Source of the DNA: Candidatus Riesia sp. GBBU
GTDB taxonomy: Bacteria > Pseudomonadota > Gammaproteobacteria > Enterobacterales > Enterobacteriaceae
Assembly (NCBI GenBank): GCA_002074035.1
Contig: CP012849.1
Location: 1 to 64,000 of the forward strand
Length of the DNA: 64,000 nt
Direction: 5' to 3'
Shown: in pieces, positions 45,264-55,006 of the stretch
Position numbering within the stretch: position 1 is the stretch's first letter
Layout: the number at the start of each line of letters is the position of its first letter
Notes under the pieces: model-generated
What the model saw: only the letters and a program-made list of their open reading frames with translations
Databases searched by the model: none
What the model was told of the DNA's origin: nothing
Made by a program: the position numbers and the translations under genes

Positions 45264-45815
45264 TTATTTCAAATATAGAAAAGTTGATATACTATGAAAT
45301 ATCATCCTTATAAATATAAGGCTATCTTTCTGAGCTAACATTGATAGTAGAATCAAAAATATAGAGATAGAATATTCCTTTTTTTTTTTGTAATCCTTTC
45401 TAAGGATTGGAAAACAAAATGAAATTTTTAAAGGCCAAAATAAAGGTATTCCATTTGCAGTTAACATATCTCCTATTAAATGACTTGAATATCCTATCAA
45501 AAAAGAATAAAAAAAATCATTATAATTATTAGAGATAATAATAAATCTACTAAAAAACAATACAAAAAAAATTAAACCTAATAAACTATGTGTAAACTTT
45601 CTATGTCCAAAAACTCTACTTAAAAAAGTAGAAACAAATTTAAATAATCTTCCGAAAAAGGAGTTAGGATGATCAATATCTGGAATTAAAGACCCAATTA
45701 AAACCCCTGAAATAACATGCAACAAATCTCCGTGAATAATTTCATTTGTACAAAATAATCTACTAAAAAATAATAAAGAAGAAATTGAAAAAAACACATG
45801 TCCATTCGCAGTCAT
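45264..45815 (-). CDS. ydjM: YdjM-family inner-membrane metal-dependent hydrolase
   Basis: A DUF457 membrane protein, predicted hydrolase with unknown substrate; in E. coli ydjM is LexA-regulated. I choose the start at 45815 because MTANGHVFFSIS aligns with E. coli MTAEGHLLFSIA; an upstream start at 45842 would add nine residues. Motifs are the metal-type PDIDHPNSFFG, GHRKFTHSLLG and SHLIGDMLTANGIPLFWP, among four or more membrane segments. No LexA box is evident upstream. It lies ahead of thrS in the E. coli order. An A11 coding run near 45379-45389 is in frame. Confidence 0.88.
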   Translation of the reverse strand: MTANGHVFFSISSLLFFSRLFCTNEIIHGDLLHVISGVLIGSLIPDIDHPNSFFGRLFKFVSTFLSRVFGHRKFTHSLLGLIFFVLFFSRFIIISNNYNDFFYSFLIGYSSHLIGDMLTANGIPLFWPLKISFCFPILRKDYKKKKEYSISIFLILLSMLAQKDSLIFIRMIFHSISTFLYLK

Positions 45816-46487
45816 AAAATTTAATCCAGTTTTAAAACTCAATATAAATCTTTAGAAAAGATCATATAAAAGATTTTTACTAAAAAATAAAAAGATATAT
45901 AATATCTAAAATAAAATCAATTTATATATAGATTTAATTAATATAATTTAAACTAATTGGTTAACATATACAGAAAAAATAAAATAAATTATTAAAAACT
46001 AAATAATATTAATCTTAAAAAACTAGTTTTACTATTGTGAAATCTTTCATAAAAAATTAATCTTAGAGTGTTGAGACAAAAATCTTATCTGTAAGAATAT
46101 TTAAATTTATCAACATAATTGATTAAAACTAAAATATTAATAATAAAATCACGAATTGGGTCAACGTACATGAATGAAATAATTATAAACTTTAAAAGTT
46201 TCTAAAATCTATCAAAATAATCGATCAATAATTTATTATTATTTTATACAAAATTTATAAATTTATAAAACCTTACAATATATTATGAACTTTAAGAAAT
46301 TCATAGTAGTTAACTATTTACTATTGATTCTACAATAGTAGAATTAAATTAATTTTCAAACTTAGTATTTTTAAAAGTATAATTTGAATCACACATATTT
46401 AAGATATTAAATGAACTTTTAAGTATTAGTTATGCAAATTCAAAAAATATTCAAAATTTTTATTAATATAGTTAAATAAAGAAATTA
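45816..46487. other. AT-rich spacer upstream of the truncated thrS
   Basis: 672 bases between divergent ydjM and thrS. The length is close to that of the missing thrS 5' region (about 650 bases in E. coli), so it may be decayed thrS DNA plus promoters. I recognise no residual TGS or editing motif such as HxxxH in any frame. Confidence 0.45.
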
Positions 46488-47756
46488 ATGCATAAACAAA
46501 ACGAAAAAATTTTTTTGAATAGTGAGTCTATCAATAAAAGAAAAAATATAAAATACATAGATCACAGAAAAATAGGACAGAAACTAGACTTATATTATTT
46601 CCAAAATGAATCTCCTGGAATGGTTTTTTGGAGTACAAATGGACTAACCATTTTTCATGAAATAAAGAAATTCATTAGATCTGAATTAAAAAAACACTCT
46701 TATCATGAAGTAAAAAGTCCTTTAATTATGAAAAAAATATTATGGGAAAAAACAGGACATTGGGATAATTTTAAAGAAAACATGTTCAGTCTAAAAAAAG
46801 AAAAAAAAAAGTATTGTATAAAACCAATGAATTGTCCTGGGCACATACAAATTTTTAAGAAAAAAATAACATCTTATAAAGATCTTCCTATCAGAATATC
46901 TGAGTTTGGGACATGTTATAGAAACGAACCATCTGGTTCTTTATATGGACTAATGAGACTACAAGAATTTACTCAAGATGATGCACATATATTTTGCACA
47001 GAAAAACAAATTTTAAACGAAATAAAAAAATGTATTAAAATGATTTATAAAATTTATAATATATTTGGATTTAGAAAAATTTCAGCTAAATTATCTACAA
47101 GACCAAAAAATAAAATAGGAACAGATGAAATTTGGAACAAAGCAGAATCTGATTTAGTAGAAGCATTAAATAACAAATTTGATTATCAGTATGGAGATGG
47201 AGCTTTTTATGGACCAAAAATAGATTTCAATCTTTGTGATTCATTAAACAGAACATGGCAATGCGGAACTATACAATTAGACTTTTCTCTATCAAAAAAA
47301 TTAAAAGCTACATATATAGATAAAAAAAATAATAAAAGAAACCCTGTAATAATACATAGAGCCATAATAGGATCACTAGAAAGATTTATTGGAATTCTAA
47401 TAGAACATCATAAAGGTTCTTTACCAACTTGGTTGTCTCCAGTACAAGTTGTAATTATTAATACTGACAAAAAACAGAGAAATTTTATAAAAAAATTAGT
47501 TAAAAAACTATGTAATATAGGAATTAGAGCAAAAGAAGATTTAAAGAGCAACACAGTAGCATTAAAAGTACGAAATTATAGCATTCTAAAAATACCATAT
47601 ATCGGAATATGCGGACAAGAAGAAATAGAAAGTGATTGTATTTCTATAAGAACTTGTAATGGAAAAAATTTAGGTAAATTTAAAATCAAAAATTTTATAA
47701 AAATGATACAAGATGATATAATCAGTGGAAAAACATATAGGAGAAAAAGCTATTAG
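46488..47756 (+). CDS. thrS: Threonyl-tRNA synthetase lacking the TGS and editing domains
   Basis: This 422-aa ThrRS begins about 220 residues into E. coli ThrRS (642 aa). The catalytic and anticodon-binding domains remain: [12 protein letters not shown] (25-36), [32 protein letters not shown], class II motif 3 in [11 protein letters not shown], and the C-terminal anticodon domain. The N1 (TGS) and N2 editing domains, which clear Ser-tRNA-Thr, are absent. No in-frame extension upstream resembles them. Aminoacylation should be possible (inference); similar editing-free ThrRS forms are known, for example in mitochondria. It overlaps infC by five bases. Confidence 0.95.
   Translation: MHKQNEKIFLNSESINKRKNIKYIDHRKIGQKLDLYYFQNESPGMVFWSTNGLTIFHEIKKFIRSELKKHSYHEVKSPLIMKKILWEKTGHWDNFKENMFSLKKEKKKYCIKPMNCPGHIQIFKKKITSYKDLPIRISEFGTCYRNEPSGSLYGLMRLQEFTQDDAHIFCTEKQILNEIKKCIKMIYKIYNIFGFRKISAKLSTRPKNKIGTDEIWNKAESDLVEALNNKFDYQYGDGAFYGPKIDFNLCDSLNRTWQCGTIQLDFSLSKKLKATYIDKKNNKRNPVIIHRAIIGSLERFIGILIEHHKGSLPTWLSPVQVVIINTDKKQRNFIKKLVKKLCNIGIRAKEDLKSNTVALKVRNYSILKIPYIGICGQEEIESDCISIRTCNGKNLGKFKIKNFIKMIQDDIISGKTYRRKSY
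47739..47754 (+). promoter_or_regulatory. infC ribosome binding site and AUU start
   Basis: AGGAG at 47739-47743, eight bases, then ATT at 47752 overlapping the thrS stop. In E. coli the AUU start makes infC translation sensitive to IF3, giving autoregulation. The same arrangement here indicates that the control is conserved. Confidence 0.7.
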
Positions 47757-48288
47757 AAACAGAAGAAAAAATCAATCTTTTAAAAAAAATAGAGTTAACA
47801 ATGAAATTTTTGCCTCTGAAGTTAGATTAATTGGAATAAAAGGAGAAAAGATTGGTGTTATGAATCTAAAAGAGGCAATAAAAAAAGCAAAAATTGCTGG
47901 AGTTGATTTAGTAGAAATTAGCTCAAGTGCTTCTCCTCCAGTTTGCAGACTTATAGATTACGGAAAATTTATTTATGAAAAAAATAAACTAATTAAAGAA
48001 CAAAAAAAAAGACAAAAAACTATACAAATTAAAGAAATAAAATTTAGACCTAATATAAAAGAAGGAGATTATAAAGTTAAGGTTAAAAACATAGTAAAAT
48101 TTTTAAATAATGGAGACAAAGTAAAAATTACTGTTAGATTTCGAGGTAGAGAAATAACACATCCTGACATTGGAAGTAGTGTATTAAAAAAAATTAGTTT
48201 GGAACTAAATAAATTATCTATTATAGATTTTTTTTCAAATAGAATAGAAGGTAGACAAATGATAATGATATTATCTCCAAAGAAGTAA
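47752..48288 (+). CDS. infC: Translation initiation factor IF-3
   Basis: IF3 binds the 30S subunit and rejects non-canonical starts. From the ATT start the protein is 178 aa (E. coli 180): [36 protein letters not shown], the interdomain helix near residue 70-90, and [13 protein letters not shown] in the C-domain. A longer ATG-started frame from 47725 lies inside thrS, has no ribosome site, and lacks similarity, so the ATT is preferred. It heads infC-rpmI-rplT. Confidence 0.95.
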   Translation: MRNRRKNQSFKKNRVNNEIFASEVRLIGIKGEKIGVMNLKEAIKKAKIAGVDLVEISSSASPPVCRLIDYGKFIYEKNKLIKEQKKRQKTIQIKEIKFRPNIKEGDYKVKVKNIVKFLNNGDKVKITVRFRGREITHPDIGSSVLKKISLELNKLSIIDFFSNRIEGRQMIMILSPKK

Positions 48289-48344
48289 ATTTTAATACTT
48301 ACAATATTTTACTATCTTTAAAATAACTAATGGATTTAAATATA

Positions 48345-48542
48345 ATGCTAAAAATTAAAACAGTGAGTAGTGTGTCTAAAAGATTTAAAAGAAACGCAAA
48401 TGGAAAATTTAAAAGAAAAAAATCAAATTTACGACATATACTTACAAAAAAATCTAAAAAAAGAAAAAGAAAACTTAGAAAAAAAGTAGTTATCTCAAAT
48501 CATAACATTAACTCTATATCTTCTTGTTTACCTTATAAGTAA
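48345..48542 (+). CDS. rpmI: 50S ribosomal protein L35
   Basis: A 65-aa basic protein from the ATG at 48345 (MLKIKTVSS), matching E. coli L35 length. Typical segments are [16 protein letters not shown] and [17 protein letters not shown] further ATG at 48330 would add five residues not found in E. coli. GGA lies upstream of the preferred start. It sits between infC and rplT in the usual operon. Confidence 0.95.
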   Translation: MLKIKTVSSVSKRFKRNANGKFKRKKSNLRHILTKKSKKRKRKLRKKVVISNHNINSISSCLPYK

Positions 48543-48573
48543 ATTTTGAGCATATTATTAAATGGAGGAATAG

Positions 48574-48930
48574 ATGACTCGAATAAAACGTGGAGTTCAT
48601 TCTCGTTTTAGACATAAAAAAATATTAAAGCTATCAAAAGGATATTATGGAGCCAGATCAAGATCATATAGAGTGGCTAAACAATCTGTTATTAAATCAT
48701 ATCAATATTCTTATAGAGATAGAAAAAAAAAGAAAAATTTTTTTAGAAAACTTTGGATAATTAGAATTAATGCTTCTGTAAGAAAACACGGAATTACATA
48801 CAGTAAATTCATGAATTTGTTAAAAAAGTCCTCAATTAAAGTTAATAGAAAAATGTTATCTGAAATTTCTATTTCTAGTAAAGAAGTATTTAATAATTTA
48901 GTTGAAAAAGTAAAAAACAAAACTATTTAA
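48574..48930 (+). CDS. rplT: 50S ribosomal protein L20
   Basis: L20 is an early 50S assembly protein; in E. coli it also represses rpmI-rplT translation. The 118-aa product equals the E. coli length, beginning [19 protein letters not shown], with [15 protein letters not shown] and [15 protein letters not shown] strong GGAGG at 48564-48568 precedes the ATG. It lies 26 bp before pheS. Confidence 0.97.
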   Translation: MTRIKRGVHSRFRHKKILKLSKGYYGARSRSYRVAKQSVIKSYQYSYRDRKKKKNFFRKLWIIRINASVRKHGITYSKFMNLLKKSSIKVNRKMLSEISISSKEVFNNLVEKVKNKTI

Positions 48931-48955
48931 TTTTATCTTAAATTTTTTTTAAAAA

Positions 48956-49945
48956 ATGGAAAAACTAAATTTATTAAGAATTCTAAAAAAAGCAGAGCTT
49001 GAAATTCAAAACTCAAATAGTCTATCAGATTTAAACATTATAAAATCTAAGTTTATTGGTAAAAAAAGTTATTTATTTAGGATAATTTCTTCATTAAATA
49101 TCTTATCTAAAGATAATAAAATTATAGTTGGGAAAAAAGTTAATTTTATAAAAAAAAATATAAAAAAATTACTTGACAAAAGAAAAAAAACTTTATCAAG
49201 ATTAGAAATAAATAAAAAAATTCATACAGAAGATATAGATATTTCATTGCCTGGATGCAGAAAAGGAATTGGTACAATTCATCCAATTAATTCAATCATA
49301 CATAGAGTAAAGAAATATTTTTTTAATCTAGGTTTTTCTATTGTTTACGGTCCAGAAATAGAAGATGAATACTACAATTTTGATGCATTGAATATTCCAA
49401 AAAATCATCCTTCAAGAAATAAAAAAGATACATTTTGGATTAATGAAAAAAAATTATTAAGGACACAAACTTCTTGCGTTCAAATACGAATTCTAGAAAA
49501 AACTAAACCACCAATTCGTATTATATCTCCAGGATGCGTATACAGGAAGGATTTTGATAAAACTCATTCTCCAATGTTTCATCAAATTGAAGGAATAGTA
49601 ATAGATAAAAATGTTAGTTTTTCAAATTTAAAACATATTTTATTTAAGTTTTTTGATTACTTCTTTATAGAAGAATTCAAAATTAGAATGCGACCTTCTT
49701 ATTTTCCTTTTACAAAAATTTCAGCTGAAATTGATATATTAGATAAGAACAAAAAGTGGATAGAAGTTATTGGATGCGGGATGATTCATCGCAAAGTTTT
49801 TAAAAACGTTCAAATTGATAACAATCTATATTCTGGATTTGCTTTTGGAATTGGAATAGAAAGACTAACAATGTTATTTTACAATATCGATGATTTAAGA
49901 ATTTTATTTAAAAATAATGTTCGTTTTCTTAGACAATTTAAGTAA
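48956..49945 (+). CDS. pheS: Phenylalanyl-tRNA synthetase alpha subunit
   Basis: The catalytic subunit of class II PheRS. The 329-aa product (E. coli 327) is full length: coiled-coil arm 1-100, HPINSIIHRVKKYF, YGPEIEDEYYNFDALNIP, RTQTSCVQIR, SPMFHQIEG, and GFAFGIGIERLTML with the Ala that shapes the Phe pocket. It lies after rplT (pheM leader not seen) and before the shortened pheT across an 815-bp gap. Confidence 0.97.
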   Translation: MEKLNLLRILKKAELEIQNSNSLSDLNIIKSKFIGKKSYLFRIISSLNILSKDNKIIVGKKVNFIKKNIKKLLDKRKKTLSRLEINKKIHTEDIDISLPGCRKGIGTIHPINSIIHRVKKYFFNLGFSIVYGPEIEDEYYNFDALNIPKNHPSRNKKDTFWINEKKLLRTQTSCVQIRILEKTKPPIRIISPGCVYRKDFDKTHSPMFHQIEGIVIDKNVSFSNLKHILFKFFDYFFIEEFKIRMRPSYFPFTKISAEIDILDKNKKWIEVIGCGMIHRKVFKNVQIDNNLYSGFAFGIGIERLTMLFYNIDDLRILFKNNVRFLRQFK

Positions 49946-50760
49946 AGATTTAGTTTTTAATAAAAATTAATGCAAAAATTTAATAACTGGTTTTGACAAA
50001 AATTTTACCTTATTAAGATAATAAAAATTTAATGAAATTAAAAAATATAAGTTATTTAAAATAAGTTAAAGGGTATATTTATAAAAAGTGTTAAACAAAT
50101 ATTTAACATATTTATTCTATAGTTAAATATGAATGCAATTAGTAAAATTATAAAATTAATAAAATTTTAGTTTGAAAATTCGTTATGTAATCTTATACAT
50201 AAAGTTTTTCTTATAAAATATTAATAATATATTTGAACAATGAATAATATAACTTTTTATATGTAAAGTTTCTTTTGTTCTAAAAAAATCTTAAAAAAGT
50301 TTGATTAATCAAATGATTTAATTATAAAACTTCAAGACTCTTGAAATATAGTAATATCTTATTAATTCTGATAACTTTCAATTTTGTTTATTATTTCGAA
50401 ACTTTTTTAAATTCAAAATTTTTTATTATCTACTTATAAGATTATTAGTTGTAATTAATTAAATAAAAGATTTTTAGAAAATCTTTAGAATAATTCTAAC
50501 AATGTTTTATTATATAAAATTCTTAATAAAGTTTCTAAATAGATAATTAATTTTCTAAAAAATTCAATTTTTTATAAAGATTTTAGTAATTTTAGATAAA
50601 AAATTATAAGAAAAATATAAAATCTCAAATATTTTTAATATATTAAATTTTTAACAAATTTTATATTAAATTAAACTTAATAAGATAAGTATTTAAAAGA
50701 AATTTACAGAAATCATAATATATCTTATATAAAGCTAGTTAATAGAATCTGGAAAAAATT
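49946..50760. other. Probable decayed 5' part of pheT
   Basis: 815 bases of very AT-rich DNA between pheS and the shortened pheT, genes normally a few bases apart. The missing PheT N-terminal half would need about 1.16 kb. No frame shows EMAP-like or B3/B4 motifs, so any pheT sequence has eroded beyond recognition. No RNA gene is seen. Confidence 0.5.
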
Positions 50761-51972
50761 ATGAAATCTAAAATAGATGGAAAACTTTCTAAAAAGAATA
50801 GATTTTTACTTACAAGAAAAAATTTAGACAAAATAACAGGATTTCACATTTCTGATAAAAAAATTGAAGAAATTTTGAAAAAAATTGGATGTAAAACATT
50901 TAAGAAAAAAACTAATTGGGAAGTATACTATACTCCTAAAAAATTTTATATAAATTCAGAAGAAGATATGATAGAAAAAATCATTAAGCTATATGGATAT
51001 GAAAATATACCAATAGTTCCAATTAAATCAAATTTAGATAATAGTTATTATATAAATCCAAAGATATCTCTAAATAGAGTAAAGCATTTTTTAGTTGATC
51101 AAAATTATAATGAGGTAATCACTTATAGCTTTGTAAACCCGAAAATTCAATCAATCTTGTTTCCTGAAAGGAAATATATTTTGTTGTCAAACCCTTTATC
51201 TGTAAAGATGTCCTCAATGCGTGTGTCTTTAATACCTGGATTATTAAAAACATTAATTTATAACAAAAATCAAAATAAAAATCATATTAGATTATTTGAA
51301 AGTGGAATGATTTTTTCTATAAAAAAAATAGAAAATTTTATAATAAAACAAGAGTTTATGCTTTCTGGCATAATAGCGGATTTTGGATATAAATCTTTAT
51401 GGTACAAAGAAAAAGAAAATAATTTTTTTACTATAAAAGGTGATGTTGAGTCAATTTTAGAGCTTGTTGGAAATCATAATTGTATAAATTTTAAGACTAA
51501 AAATATTGAAAATGTTTTGCATCCTTTTCAAGGAACTGAGTTATATTTAAAAAACAAAAAAATAGGATTTTTTGGTTTGATTAATCCAAATATATTAGAA
51601 AAACTTAAATTAAAAATAAATATTTTTGTTTTTGAACTAAACTGGAAAATTTTATCAAATAAACAAACTTTTCCAAAATTTACTTCATTTGCTAACTTGC
51701 CAGTTATTAGAAGAGATATTTCAATTATTATTTCAAAAGAAATATCAGCTGAAACTATATTAAAAGAAATTCAAAAAACTCAAAATAAAGAAATTCTAGA
51801 GGTCGAAATATTTGATATTTTTTATGGTAAGAAAATAGGAAGAAAAAAAAAATGTCTATCTATTAGATTTTTCATTCAAGACAAAAGAAAAACATTAAAC
51901 GAAAAAGAAATCACATTAATTATTAGTAAATATATTAAATTATTAAAAAGTAAATTCAATGCTTCGATATAA
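50761..51972 (+). CDS. pheT: Phenylalanyl-tRNA synthetase beta subunit reduced to B5-B8, no editing domain
   Basis: This 403-aa protein matches E. coli PheT from about residue 390 to 795. B5 begins at LTRKNLDKITGFHIS, followed by EEDMIEKIIKLYGYENIP, NEVITYSFVNPKIQ, HIRLFESGMIF, TIKGDVESILEL and the B8 anticodon (FDX-ACB) domain ending LLKSKFNASI. The EMAP-like domain, B1 and the B3/B4 editing module that clears Tyr-tRNA-Phe are missing. A TGGA site precedes the ATG. It is a clean loss at a domain boundary, so the remaining frame is probably translated and joins PheS (inference). ihfA, next in E. coli, is absent. Confidence 0.93.
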   Translation: MKSKIDGKLSKKNRFLLTRKNLDKITGFHISDKKIEEILKKIGCKTFKKKTNWEVYYTPKKFYINSEEDMIEKIIKLYGYENIPIVPIKSNLDNSYYINPKISLNRVKHFLVDQNYNEVITYSFVNPKIQSILFPERKYILLSNPLSVKMSSMRVSLIPGLLKTLIYNKNQNKNHIRLFESGMIFSIKKIENFIIKQEFMLSGIIADFGYKSLWYKEKENNFFTIKGDVESILELVGNHNCINFKTKNIENVLHPFQGTELYLKNKKIGFFGLINPNILEKLKLKINIFVFELNWKILSNKQTFPKFTSFANLPVIRRDISIIISKEISAETILKEIQKTQNKEILEVEIFDIFYGKKIGRKKKCLSIRFFIQDKRKTLNEKEITLIISKYIKLLKSKFNASI

Positions 51973-52011
51973 TTTTTACAAAAAATAGTTGAACTTAACA
52001 AAAGTATAAAT

Positions 52012-52875
52012 TTATTTAAGAACTCCAAACCATTGACCAAATATACTAAACACAAAAAAACCTATAATTATCCAAAGCGGGTTAATTCTCTTTTTTAATA
52101 AAAAAACACTTAGAAAAGTCAGCATTAGAGGAACTATTCCAGGCATTAATTGATCTAAAATATTCTGTATGGTTGTAACTTTTATATCATTTTCGTTTTT
52201 TTTAATCTCTGAAACAATTACTGGTATATTAATATTAGTCCATTTATTAACTAAAGCTCCCATAACGAACAATCCAAGTATAGATGATCCTTCTGTTATT
52301 TTTTTTAAAACATTATCTTTCATATCATTTATAAGATATATTCCTTTGTTATATCCATAAAAAAGACAATAATACTTTATTGACAATCTCATCAAATTAA
52401 ACAAAAAGAAAAATAATATTGGACCAAAAAAACTTCCTGAAATTGCGATTCCAGCACCTAAAGCAGATAAAACTGGACGAATGGTTCCCCAAAAAATAGG
52501 ATCTCCAACTCCAGCTAACGGTCCCATTAATCCAACTTTAATATTGTTAATCGTATTATCATCTATTTTAGAACCATTAGATTTTTGCTCTTCTAATGCT
52601 ATCGTTATACCTAATATTGGGGCAACCATATATGGATGTGTATTAAAAAACTCTAAATGTCTTCTAATAGCTTTTTTTCTTTCAGCACTTTTTTTTGGAT
52701 AAAGTCTACGAATTATTGGTATCATAGAAAAACAAAATCCGATAGACTGCATTCTTTCAAAGTTCCAAGATCCCTGAAAGAAATTAGACCTAAAAAAGAC
52801 ATTTCTTATGTCTCTAAAAGTTATTTTATTTTTTTTATGAAAATCAGAATTTTTAATATTCATTTTATTCACCAT
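52012..52875 (-). CDS. manZ: Mannose-type PTS permease subunit IID
   Basis: One of two membrane subunits of the mannose/glucose/glucosamine phosphotransferase. The 287-aa product (E. coli 283-286) has NFERMQSIGFCFSM, LEFFNTHPYMVAPILG, VGLMGPLAGVGDPIFWGT and several membrane segments with the C-terminal NPLWIIIGFF. It starts seven bases after manY. It is the final gene of manX-manY-manZ, the only sugar transport system seen here. The E. coli homolog is also an entry point for some phages and bacteriocins. Confidence 0.96.
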   Translation of the reverse strand: MVNKMNIKNSDFHKKNKITFRDIRNVFFRSNFFQGSWNFERMQSIGFCFSMIPIIRRLYPKKSAERKKAIRRHLEFFNTHPYMVAPILGITIALEEQKSNGSKIDDNTINNIKVGLMGPLAGVGDPIFWGTIRPVLSALGAGIAISGSFFGPILFFFLFNLMRLSIKYYCLFYGYNKGIYLINDMKDNVLKKITEGSSILGLFVMGALVNKWTNINIPVIVSEIKKNENDIKVTTIQNILDQLMPGIVPLMLTFLSVFLLKKRINPLWIIIGFFVFSIFGQWFGVLK

Positions 52876-52882
52876 TATTTCG

Positions 52883-53683
52883 TTAATCTAACTCATCATC
52901 ATGAGTTTTACTAATTCTATTATTAAGATTTTTATTCTCAAAATTAAAATATTTAGGATTAAGTTGAATGTATATAATAGCTATCACAGACCCTATAACA
53001 CCTAAAGAAAGAAGATTATAATTACTAAATGCCGCAATTACGAAACCTAAGAAGAAAAATTGCATCAAGTAGTTAACCTTCATCATGTGAATTACCATAG
53101 CATAACCAACTACTACAACTATTCCCCCAGCTGTGTTCAACCCTTTTGTAATAACTTCAGGAATAGAATTAAGTAAATTTTGAATTTTAGAGGTCCCAAT
53201 TGTGACTAATACAATTAATGAAGGAATAGATACACGAAATGCATGTAAAAAAGTAGAAATTAAATGAATAATAGTTATTCCTCTTAGATTATTTGAATAA
53301 GAAAATCGATCTGCTGTATGTTGAAAAAACACAGAAAATGTTCTCATTATTACAGATATAACTTGGCCTGCTGCAGCAATAGGTATTGATAAAGCGATTC
53401 CTGTTCCAATATCTTTTTTACCAACTATTACTAATATAGTTGAAATTATTGAAGCTAAAGCTGTATCTGGAGATATAGAAGCTCCTACATTCATCCACCC
53501 TAGAGTAATCATTTCTAATGTTCCACCAATAACTACTCCAGTTTTTATATCTCCTAAAACTATTCCGATTAGTGTGCATGCTACAATAGGTCTATGAAAT
53601 TGAAACTCATCTAAAACAGATCCAATTCCAGCAAGACAAGAAACAGAAAAAATAAGAACAGCTTGAACCATAGTTAACTCCAT
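52883..53683 (-). CDS. manY: Mannose-type PTS permease subunit IIC
   Basis: The channel subunit of the mannose PTS. The 266-aa product equals E. coli ManY, with FQFHRPIVACTLIGIVLGD, IGGTLEMITLGWMNVGASISPD (residue 54-75 region), AAAGQV and a conserved DDELD C-terminus. It has about eight membrane segments. A strong AGGAGGAG site lies two bases before the ATG region. Its conservation is high compared with other membrane proteins in the window, suggesting strong selection for sugar import. Confidence 0.97.
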   Translation of the reverse strand: MELTMVQAVLIFSVSCLAGIGSVLDEFQFHRPIVACTLIGIVLGDIKTGVVIGGTLEMITLGWMNVGASISPDTALASIISTILVIVGKKDIGTGIALSIPIAAAGQVISVIMRTFSVFFQHTADRFSYSNNLRGITIIHLISTFLHAFRVSIPSLIVLVTIGTSKIQNLLNSIPEVITKGLNTAGGIVVVVGYAMVIHMMKVNYLMQFFFLGFVIAAFSNYNLLSLGVIGSVIAIIYIQLNPKYFNFENKNLNNRISKTHDDELD

Positions 53684-53726
53684 TTCTCCTCCTATCTATC
53701 AAATTTTTCTAATTAATATAACAAAA

Positions 53727-54695
53727 TTATTTTTCGCTTGCTCTCTTAATAAGAGGAATTATGTTAACACTTTTATCGCTAGGCACTTTTCTTATTTCTA
53801 GATCAATTCCAATAGAAGAAAGTTTAATAAAAGAATTTATATCTTCTTGGCTCACAGATACAGATTGAGTAATCTGTTTTTTACCTTTTTTAAATGACAT
53901 TCCTCCAATATTCACAGATTCTATTTTAATTCCTTTTTCAACAATTCTTAAAACATCTTTTGGATTATTAAATAATAACATAACTTTTTCGCCGAAATAT
54001 TTCGGATTTCTATGAACTCTAATGTATTTTTCTATACTTACAATATGAGAGCTAACACCAGGAGGTGCAGCCTGCTTTAATAATTTTGTTCTGATTTTAT
54101 CAGAAAATATTTCATCACTAATTACAATAATTCTTTTAATCTTTGTTACTTTTGTCCATACTGTAGAGACTTGACCATGAATCAACCTGTCATCAATTCT
54201 TGCTAAAACAATATTTATACAATCTCTTCTGTTTAAATTACAAGGATTTTTAAAAAATTCATTTGAATTTTTATTTTTGATATCTTTGTTAATTGAATGA
54301 TTAAAAGATTTTATTTCTTTTCTACCTACTTCAGTAATCAAATTTACTATTCTATCAACTTTACATTCTTCTTCTCTTATTAGAAAGAGTTCAACTAACA
54401 TTGGTACATTTACACCTGAGATTATGTCATAATTTTTTCTACCTTTTTCTATCATAACTTTATTTATAATATTGAAAGGTGTTCCACCCCATATATCTAC
54501 CAAAAATAAAATACCTTCAGAAATATCAATCTCTTGAATTTTTTTTAGTAATTTTTTAATTAAAAGCTCAGAACTTTCATTACTTAGAAAGTTTACATAC
54601 CCAATATTTTTTTGATTTCCAGTTAACATTTCTGATGTTTTTATTATGTATTCTGCAGAAACTCCATGAGTACTTACTATAATTCCTATACTCAA
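53727..54695 (-). CDS. manX: Mannose-type PTS enzyme IIAB
   Basis: The cytoplasmic phosphotransfer protein: IIA takes phosphate from HPr and passes it to IIB and then to the sugar. I choose the TTG at 54695, since GGGAGG lies 5-6 bases upstream and the phosphorylated His then becomes residue 10, as in E. coli. The ATG at 54722 would add nine residues. IIA is about 1-130 (IVSTHG, WGGTPFN), followed by a linker of about 30 residues, then IIB with IDDRLIHGQV. Length is about 322 aa (E. coli 323). Confidence 0.95.
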   Translation of the reverse strand: MSIGIIVSTHGVSAEYIIKTSEMLTGNQKNIGYVNFLSNESSELLIKKLLKKIQEIDISEGILFLVDIWGGTPFNIINKVMIEKGRKNYDIISGVNVPMLVELFLIREEECKVDRIVNLITEVGRKEIKSFNHSINKDIKNKNSNEFFKNPCNLNRRDCINIVLARIDDRLIHGQVSTVWTKVTKIKRIIVISDEIFSDKIRTKLLKQAAPPGVSSHIVSIEKYIRVHRNPKYFGEKVMLLFNNPKDVLRIVEKGIKIESVNIGGMSFKKGKKQITQSVSVSQEDINSFIKLSSIGIDLEIRKVPSDKSVNIIPLIKRASEK

Positions 54696-55006
54696 CTTTA
54701 CCTCCCGCTTTACAAAGAACAAAATTAGTTTGAGACATCTTAAAAAGTAAATATTTTAGCTTTTCAAAATAGTTTCCAAACAAAAATTTTATTAAAATTA
54801 CAAAACTTTTAATTTAAAACAAGAATTTATATTTATTTTAAACGATTAAACTTTGCTAAATACTAATCAAAAAACATTTTAATTTTCAAGATTAAACATC
54901 AGCATATCTTATGCACTAATTTTTTGAATATAAATCAACTAATACTTAACGAAGAAACATTTAAACAGAATTTAAATATTTCTATTCTAGAATTACAAAA
55001 ACAAAT
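54696..55006. other. AT-rich spacer between manX and pabB
   Basis: 311 bases with no recognisable gene. nudL, sdaA and other genes lie here in E. coli and are deleted. The manX promoter should be within it. Confidence 0.5.

Noticed and set aside
45843-46487. Non-coding RNA (tmRNA, RNase P or SRP RNA) in the large spacer before thrS
   Set aside because: None of the conserved cores of these RNAs is visible, and the sequence is uniformly AT-rich without stable stems.
47725-47751. ATG-started N-terminal extension of infC
   Set aside because: It lies within thrS, has no ribosome site, and the ATT start with AGGAG matches the E. coli arrangement.
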